Source: Straminergon stramineum (taxonomy: Eukaryota > Streptophyta > Bryopsida > Hypnales > Calliergonaceae). From it: 64,000 nt of DNA. Where the stretch lies: the NCBI GenBank assembly GCA_963920665.1, contig OY987268.1:16866501-16930500 (forward strand), in the 5' to 3' direction. Positions 57,610 through 64,000 of this stretch are shown piece by piece (the first letter of the stretch is position 1; every line of letters begins with the position of its first letter). The notes beneath the pieces were generated by a model, which had not been told where the DNA came from, made no database searches, and saw only the letters and a program-made list of their open reading frames with translations. The position numbers and the translations under genes are program-made.

Positions 57610-58061
57610 CAACATGGCATCTATTCATAGGAAGTTCTCACCCATTTTCTCACCCATTTTCATCTTGTTTTGTCATCTACTTTCATCTATTTCTTGACAC
57701 ACTTTCATCCAAACCCTAAAATTCATTCATCCATTTTTCCAATGAAATTCATCAATTATCCTAAACCACTTTCATCCCTTTCATCCAACTGCTTTCATTG
57801 ACTTTTTACAACCACTTTCATCCATTTCATCCATTTCATCCAACTGCTTTCATCAACTTTTTACAACCACTTTCATCCATTTTCCATCGACATTCATCAA
57901 CTTCTTCTTCAACTTCAATCCAATTTCCCAAATAATTCTAGCAAAATTTTAATCCATTTTTTCTTATAAATATTTTTAAACCAATAACCCTAAACCCCGC
58001 TCACCAATCCCCGCTTCTTGCTCACCGCTCACCGCTCCATGCTCACATACCAGCATTCCCC
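57610..58061 (-). repeat. Right terminal inverted region of the MULE
   Basis: Read inward from 58061 it starts GGGGAATGCTGGTATGTGAGC, then GAGCGGTGAGCGGTGAGC-type motifs, then a long series of GGATGAAAGT units, including a partly duplicated stretch at about 57765-57880. Its layout mirrors the left end. Confidence 0.7.
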
Positions 58062-58071
58062 GCTTGATTTT
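58062..58071. repeat. Right target-site duplication of the large MULE
   Basis: GCTTGATTTT, identical to 44383-44392. Confidence 0.85.
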
Positions 58072-58395
58072 CAAAGAAGGTAGCTAGTCAATCTTCTTTA
58101 CAATAGCTTTGGTCAACACAAATCTTCCTCCCTTTCTATCCATAGCCAATAAAATTAGGTCTTGAAATGGCACACACAAGTATAGCTCACAAACTTTATT
58201 CAACAATTACAGTAGAAATTCAATAATTACAGCAATAGAGAGACATTCATGACACTTTTGTACTTCAAAGGCTAGAGACCTTTTCTTCCTCATGTAATGC
58301 TACTCCATTTAATATTGGAACTTTTGAATTCAAGCTTTTCTATGAATTGAAGCCTGTTGGACATGAAAATATTTCATATCTAATGGCATTGTTTA

Positions 58396-58962
58396 CCCCT
58401 CAATGACCACCTGTTCAAATTTCAAGAATGGATAATGCAAATACATTCTAAGCACACAAAAATGGATTTTTTTGTCCATTAATTTTTTTGAAGATTCTTG
58501 TGTTAATTCTTAAACTTTTATATGGTATAAATTCTAAAGACTTTGCATTGAAAATATTTTATAATTCAAAGGATATTGGTAGGTTTCACCTCGAGGAATA
58601 ACTTTTTTATTTAGTTTAAAAAATGACTTTCAAAAACAACTTGAATAAATAAAATAAAATAAAAAATCTTCAACAATCACTATAATGAAATCTCATTTTT
58701 TTGAACTTAAAGAGAAAAAATTGTTTTGAAAATCACAAATATTCAATCTACAATCAATTACAAAAGAAATTTCAATTGTTTGGCTTCAAATTTTATTGAA
58801 AAATATTGGTTTGTGAATTTCTTGATCTAACCATATGGATATGATTTATAGATCATATCTTACAACCATTGTTTGAGAGTCATTAAATTATTATTCTAAA
58901 TTGCTTTTTATAATACATCTTCACAATTTTGAAAATCTAAATACTACCTAGTTCTTAAGGGG
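58396..58962. mobile_element. TTAA-type element, partly decayed
   Basis: The right end reads CCTAGTTCTTAAGGGG followed by TTAA (58963-58966). The left end reads CCCCTCAATGACCACC preceded by TTTA, a likely mutated TTAA. Length about 567 bp. The interior is AT-rich and non-coding. Confidence 0.5.
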
Positions 58963-58966
58963 TTAA

Positions 58967-59554
58967 GGCCCCCAAGCCTTGCTATTCAAGAATGTTACAT
59001 TCATCCAAAGAAAACCAATTCATTCACCAAGTATAGTATGTGAAGGTCTAATTCAACACTCACATGCCAAAATTGAATTTCCACATCAAATTCTTAGGAG
59101 TCTATGTCACCTCATGCCATTCACAACATGACATGTGGCACTTGTTTACAACAATGACTTGATTTCTAGCAAGTCTAACCATTGCAAAGGGTAACATGGA
59201 AAAAAAGAGAAAGAATTCCATAAATTAACACTCCATAGAATGGTTGGCATGAATTGGCACCCTGAAAATTAGGTCAATTTTGATTCTATTTTGATTCTAG
59301 ATGGGATGGTCTTATTATTAACATAACCCTCTATTGCCATTTCATTGCCATATGGCACTTGGAAAGAGGGAGGTTGATTTAGAGACATAACCCTATCCTT
59401 CCCACACTCTTCAAAAGAGCCAACTGTGAGAGCCATAGATCTTCAAGAGTTGACAGTCTTCATCTACTTTGAAGGAGACCGTTATGTTCGTTACCAAAAA
59501 ATATTATAATTAGGAATCCAGGCTAGGTACCATTCAAAAGTTTGCAAACTTCAG
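58967..59554. other. Intergenic downstream of the BTB gene, no gene seen
   Basis: No coding frame of note. The last part probably includes the 3' UTR of the minus-strand BTB/POZ gene. Confidence 0.4.
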
Positions 59555-60709
59555 CTAAAAATTGCTATGCTTTGAAACTAGTGAAATCAAAGGCATATTG
59601 CCGATATAGTCATAAACTCTCTCCTGTCGCAATTTTATTAAGTCTGTCTGCTGCTTCACGGGTAATGTCAAAAACAAGTTTGTAGTTGCCTGCTCAAAAC
59701 TGCCCACCTTCAACCAAGTCTTCATCATCATATGCCAATTCGCCAACAGTGCTAATCGCTCTGCTGGTCGCAACAGCAACCGTCCAGCTGCCACATCCTG
59801 GTACATGAGAAGAACAAGCTCTGCAAATCTCTTCTTGCTGGTTTCAAGGGTACCGTGCCTATTCATGTTGACGATGCAAGTCGGTATTACGTCTAAATGC
59901 ACAATGCCTTGCACCAATTCCTCAGCCACTTGCCCCTTCAGTAAAGCCTCTAGTATCCAGCACATTGCTCCGATTCTGGTTTTAGTAATGTAGCTATTTG
60001 GAGAAGGACTACTTACATTCCAATCATTTCCGATTTGAGCAAAAAATCGCATTGTCTCTTGGCTAACGATTGCAACGAGCAGGCTTGAAAACTCAGAAGG
60101 TGGACCACATCCGATGCCCTGTAAGAACGTTGGCAACCCCGCACCCAGATCGATGGATGCTTTGAGGGCCGCGCGAGTGCACTCTCGAATCAAGTCAGCC
60201 AATTGCTTCTGACGATCCTCTTTGCTCTGAGCATCCAACCCCAACCGGGCAACCAAATCTTTGAGGTGGATGCGAGGAAAGTCCGGAGAAGCCGAATACT
60301 CCCGAACCCTAATTTCGTCTTCCTCTGTCCACAACATGGATGATAAGTAGAGAGAGATGCGCTCCATGAGCCCCTGAAAATCAATCTGAGAAGCAACTTT
60401 CAAAAGTTCCACACCATGTTCCATGCCTTTAAAGGTCTTTGCAGACGGTGAGTACATGTTCGAAAAGCAGTCAAAGTAGTATTCAACATCTGTCTGGGTC
60501 TCCAGAACAAACTCCATTGACGCAGATGGAGAGTCTGGCTTGTTCCATCTCTCACTCAAGCATGTGAGGAAATAATTGCTGTGAGTGCTTAGAACACGGG
60601 AATCCAGATGAATGCGTGCTAACTTTCGATCTCTGCTCCCATTTGGTACCAAGATGATGGTCACATCTTGGCCTGTTCCTGGCTCCCCAGCAAATGTCCT
60701 CTCCTCCAT
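59555..60709 (-). CDS. BTB/POZ domain-containing protein
   Basis: This single coding exon of 384 residues starts at the first ATG (MEERTFAGEPGTGQDVTIIL). Residues about 15-125 fit a BTB/POZ fold: DVTIILVPNG, RIHLDSRVLSTHSNYFLTCLSERW, a beta strand of the type SMEFVLETQTDVEYYFDCF, and a helical end GVELLKVASQIDFQGLMERI. The rest is helical, as in plant BTB proteins of the At1g63850/At3g50780 type that may act as substrate adaptors for CUL3 ubiquitin ligases; that role is inferred. There is no NPH3 domain or ankyrin repeat. The sequence just upstream may hold 5' UTR exons. Confidence 0.85.
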   Translation of the reverse strand: MEERTFAGEPGTGQDVTIILVPNGSRDRKLARIHLDSRVLSTHSNYFLTCLSERWNKPDSPSASMEFVLETQTDVEYYFDCFSNMYSPSAKTFKGMEHGVELLKVASQIDFQGLMERISLYLSSMLWTEEDEIRVREYSASPDFPRIHLKDLVARLGLDAQSKEDRQKQLADLIRECTRAALKASIDLGAGLPTFLQGIGCGPPSEFSSLLVAIVSQETMRFFAQIGNDWNVSSPSPNSYITKTRIGAMCWILEALLKGQVAEELVQGIVHLDVIPTCIVNMNRHGTLETSKKRFAELVLLMYQDVAAGRLLLRPAERLALLANWHMMMKTWLKVGSFEQATTNLFLTLPVKQQTDLIKLRQERVYDYIGNMPLISLVSKHSNF

Positions 60710-61838
60710 CTGCTGAATGCCTTGTTTCTGAAAATAAATAAATAATTTTGAAACTGTTACAAAAACTCCGTAACGGAATGAGATACTTACAAATCTAGCA
60801 TTGTTATGGCTTTACTCACAACCAACTCTAAACCCTAAAAATCACATAACTGTGGCTGAATCCTGAAGGCTCATCAAACGAGCAGGTATAGCAAGAACAC
60901 ATGACGGAGGCTAAATTGGACAGCATGCTTACCGTTGTCTCTCTTCGCAGCTGTGAGTGTCGGTAGAACAGAACCTAGTCACTAATCACAAGCCTGCCAA
61001 CAATCTGCCAACAATGCACCCACGCAACAGTGTGAGATATCATACTAGAACTAGGCGTTACTTAGGTCAAGCCATGCCCATCAAGCACAATTACCACCAG
61101 AATTCTGTACTACTCAACAACATCTGCACAAGCTGACCAAAAAGATATAACGGCACAGATATGAAAACAAGTACAATCTCGTGCCACGCACAGTTGGGAC
61201 TCCAGTCAAGCAAGTAATTGAGGTGAGAACTGAAAAATCGGTGGACATGGCCAACGATGAAGCGCAAAATTGGGCAACTGACCTCCTTCACCACCGAATT
61301 TGCGACGTACAGAATCAATTGAAGGAGTAAAGATGCAGCAGCCTCGCAACGATTCATTCCACGATCGACCAGCGCAAGATGAGAGGTTTGAAGACCTAGA
61401 CTGATAGAAACACTTCATGACTGGGGACGATGATCTATTAAAAGCCGTCCATCGCTTGCCGACAGGCTACACCGAGTAACGATGTTCAACGTTGCAGAAG
61501 GGAAAACTCAGTTCCTGTCGGGGCGTGCGTGAAAGACTAGGAGGAAACATTAGGAGGAAACACTACAGTAGGAGGAAAGACCTCCAGTCCTATTGCCGCG
61601 CCTCAGACGATGAAGGAAAAGCTCCCGGCCTAATACCGGGCTACATGAAAGAAGAAGAAGAAGAAGTCGTATGAACCTTGGTCCTATTACTGGCACTAGG
61701 TCATTGCATCCTTGTGTCTTGTAACATTGTAGGAGCCACAAAATAGATTACAATTGGACATATTGTTCTTCTTCATATTGATATATATATATGGGTGGTT
61801 TCCATACAATTTTTTGAGCACAACTTTGTTAATCCTTA
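60710..61838. other. Upstream region of the BTB gene, no further gene seen
   Basis: Likely promoter and 5' UTR. A short GAA run (about 61651-61668) and repeated aggaggaaa motifs near 61550 are simple sequence. No other gene is recognisable. Confidence 0.4.
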
Positions 61839-61839
61839 A

Positions 61840-62210
61840 CCCCTAAACAACGTTGCAGACTTTTTTTGTCCAATGGATGTTACAAAAGCAATTTGCAAGA
61901 TGTAAACAAGCCGTTTTTCATTGGGTTTTTTAAGTTGTAGTAGTGTAGAAATGTACTATCATGAAAAGCCAGAATTAGCCTCATTGAATGCATTGTCATT
62001 TTTGGATATGTCGGATTGTGTCAAGATGGCAGAGAGAATCAGAAGATGGTGTTAGGCCTCATGCTGCCCTTCCTTCAATTTCCTTAAGGGCAGTGTGGGG
62101 TGCTGACTTTCACAAGCAAAGGAACACTGCCTTCTTCTGCAATCAACACACTTATTGTTACTGTTCACAACCCGCCTCTCCCCCACGGTAACCAGCCCGT
62201 CATTTAGAGG
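61840..62210. mobile_element. TTAA-flanked element (371 bp)
   Basis: TTAA lies at 61836-61839 and 62211-62214. The left end is CCCCTAAACAACG and the right end, reverse complemented, CCTCTAAATGACG, an imperfect inverted repeat. The interior is non-coding. Confidence 0.6.
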
Positions 62211-62514
62211 TTAAAGGACAGACTTGTAACCATGGAAATCATTCATTTTGTTACCGTGGGAATCATTGGTTTACAAAAATCCAAAAGTACTCATTGGAAG
62301 TCAAAATACTACAGAAGATCTCTCCTTTCTACATAAAATTTCAAAGATGAATAGTTACACTTTTGTCCTACATAGAAAGATATTTTGTCATCTATCAAAT
62401 ACTAAATGTGTGTGTTGACGTTTATAGGTTAATAGTAAGTGGCACATGCACAACTTTTAATAGTGAAGGTCATGACAAAAATACACTAGAAGAATATCTT
62501 TTTTCTAGTGGCTT

Positions 62515-62720
62515 TCAATTTAGGTTGCCTTGGATGTGTTAGTTGCGGCCCTTGAAGGAAGTGTGTTTCTAAAAAAATTAGAAAATAACATCTTTTGTCA
62601 TTCCTTGGCAAAAGAACATCTTTTGCCTTGGATGTGTCATATCGGTTCAATTGTGGCCTTTGAAGGAAGTAGGTTTCAAATAAATAAATAAATAACATCT
62701 TTTGTCATTCCTTTCTATAG
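62515..62720. repeat. Two-copy ~105-bp tandem duplication
   Basis: The block GCCTTGGATGTGT...ttgaaggaagt...ataacatcttttgtcattcctt occurs twice, at about 62525-62605 and 62625-62715, with minor differences. It contains no gene; minus-strand frames across it are by-products. Confidence 0.6.
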
Positions 62721-63589
62721 TGTCTTTACATATAGATGGTTCAATAATATCTATGTAAGATATCTTCCACCACCATCCACTACAAATTCTTTCAAATACT
62801 TTTATTTTCTCAAATGAATGAAAAAATCTCAATTCTTCCTCTAAAATTTTGCATCTAAATTAATCTAGGAACCACTTTTTGGCTCAAAATACATTTAGAA
62901 GTTTAGGTAGAAATCAATGATCTTACTATTGTTGTCCCTTTGGTTGATGCATATATTTAAATATATTGGATTCTTTTTTAATTATTGCATGTCCATGACA
63001 ATAAATTGAAGAACTTATTATTGGTTCTAAAGGAGACTATTCTTATCCATTTGGATTCTAATGTGCCTCTTTTTCTTCCCTAGAAAGATGCAATGGTAAT
63101 TCAAAGCATCCCTTTAAGCTTGTGGAATAATAAATGAACATTTGAGCTTGTGTAAAACCCTCATGGATGTGTTTAATTAATTCATGAAAATAGTGACTTT
63201 TCAACTACAATTCCTACCAAAGTTATTATAAAGGTTCATTGTAAGGATAATTGTTGTAAATCAAGCATTGTGAACCTTGGTAGGGTTTATTATGAAGATA
63301 ATTTGTAGTTCATAGGTTAGAATTATGAATAAGACATACAAGCTTCAAACTACCAAAATCTCCTTAAAGGTCAAAAAAATATTGTGAGAAAAAGGTACAT
63401 AGTTTAGGCAAGAATCTAGATGGGACAATTTTTCACAATTAGGTGTGTTTACCTCACATCACATACAACCTAATATTAAAAGTCGTTGAGCACTAAAATG
63501 AATAGAATTAACTACTTCTTCTAAAGAATCCTCTTGTCTATTGACATTGTATGCATTAGTATGCCTTGTGCCTTTGCCATAGTCAAAAT
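62721..63589. other. AT-rich intergenic, no gene seen
   Basis: No coding frame above background and no RNA gene recognised. Confidence 0.4.
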
Positions 63590-63790
63590 AAAAAATAAAA
63601 ATAATTTTCTATTTTTTTTAATTCATAAAACTTTAAATTTCAATATCTTTCACACTGTATGTCCAAACACTACCAAACAAAGTCCATGAAACCCTCCTCA
63701 CTAAGGGCTTTTTGATGTCACCTAGAATGTGACCAGAAGATGCACAATTCTAGAGATCTCACTATATCAAACAAAATAAAACTAATTAAT
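63590..63790 (-). repeat. Dispersed AGATCTC...AAGCCCTCA repeat family, inverted copy
   Basis: Reverse complemented, this reads tagtgagatctc, ... aaaaagcccttagtgaggaggg ... ggactttgtttggta ... cagtgtgaaag ... ttattttttattttg, the same order as the copy at 985-1200. It is the best full-length match to that copy. Confidence 0.6.
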
Positions 63791-64000
63791 TAATATAATG
63801 TTAGTATGGATTAAATCATTAAGCTCTAACTAAGGGGTTTTTTTCCAATAATGGTTACCTTCTATTACGGCGGTGACTACATCTAGGTGTAAAAGGGTTG
63901 TGATTGACCATGGAACTTCCAAAATCTATACAACGACCCAAAATAGAGGCACCATTTGCACCGCACACCCTCACCTACATCCCCATTCAATACCCCTTCT

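Larger units (their letters stand above)
44393..58061. mobile_element. 13.7-kb Mutator-like transposon carrying a transposase and a ParB-methyltransferase-like gene
   Basis: Both ends start GG and align base for base over the first 21 positions (left GGACGTTGCTAGTATGTGAGC, right GGGGAATGCTGGTATGTGAGC in inverted orientation). They continue as diverged inverted regions rich in GAGCGG and GGATGAAAGT repeats. A perfect 10-bp target duplication surrounds the element. Inside, a MULE transposase gene on minus (45216-49335) diverges from a methyltransferase-like gene on plus (51022-57264). Intact ends and an unmutated target duplication suggest fairly recent insertion, but both genes carry in-frame TAG stops, so this copy may no longer move by itself. 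Confidence 0.85.

Overview
This window looks like nuclear DNA from a land plant. It is AT-rich and gene-poor, has spliceosomal introns with GT..AG ends, and is dense in small transposable elements. The genes are plant types: a ubiquitin-ribosomal protein S27a (eS31) fusion, two heat-shock-type HSP20 genes, a plant-type IRE1 with a DMG motif, a GT-1-class trihelix factor and a plant BTB/POZ protein. A bryophyte or other seed-free plant is my best guess. The sequence does not fix the species.

Layout. 1-2.6 kb: repeats. 2.7-5.3 kb: ubiquitin-eS31 on minus, divergent from HSP20 copy 1 on plus. 7.8-13.5 kb: an eight-exon IRE1 on minus whose reading frame I could rebuild exon by exon. 13.6-19.6 kb: AT-rich repeats, including a small MULE-like element. 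20.2-20.8 kb: HSP20 copy 2. 21.4-25.6 kb: a five-exon GT-1-like trihelix gene on minus, whose introns hold a long hairpin, a Stowaway-like MITE and a tandem array. 26-33 kb: repeats and an F-box/kelch-like pseudogene. 33.5-41.9 kb: a large multi-exon coiled-coil gene on minus that I do not recognise. 44.4-58.1 kb: one large transposon. 59.6-60.7 kb: a BTB/POZ gene on minus. 60.7-64 kb: repeats.

The main discovery candidate is the 13.7 kb element at 44393-58061. It has inverted ends sharing the motif TGCTRGTATGTGAGC and is bounded by a perfect 10-bp target-site duplication (gcttgatttt). It carries two divergent genes. On minus is a Mutator-like (MULE) transposase with a zinc-binding N-terminus, a DDE-like core and a SWIM finger. 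On plus is a multi-exon gene that appears to join a ParB/sulfiredoxin-like module to a circularly permuted DNA-methyltransferase-like domain, motif IV before motif I. A transposon that carries its own ParB-methyltransferase suggests self-modification of DNA or control of host silencing. Both genes contain in-frame stops, five in all and every one TAG. That fits CAG-to-TAG decay at methylated CHG sites, or less likely an unusual decoding history.

The window also holds about ten short elements flanked by TTAA with CCCCTAAA-type inverted ends (piggyBac- or Kolobok-like non-autonomous elements). Some lie inside introns of host genes.
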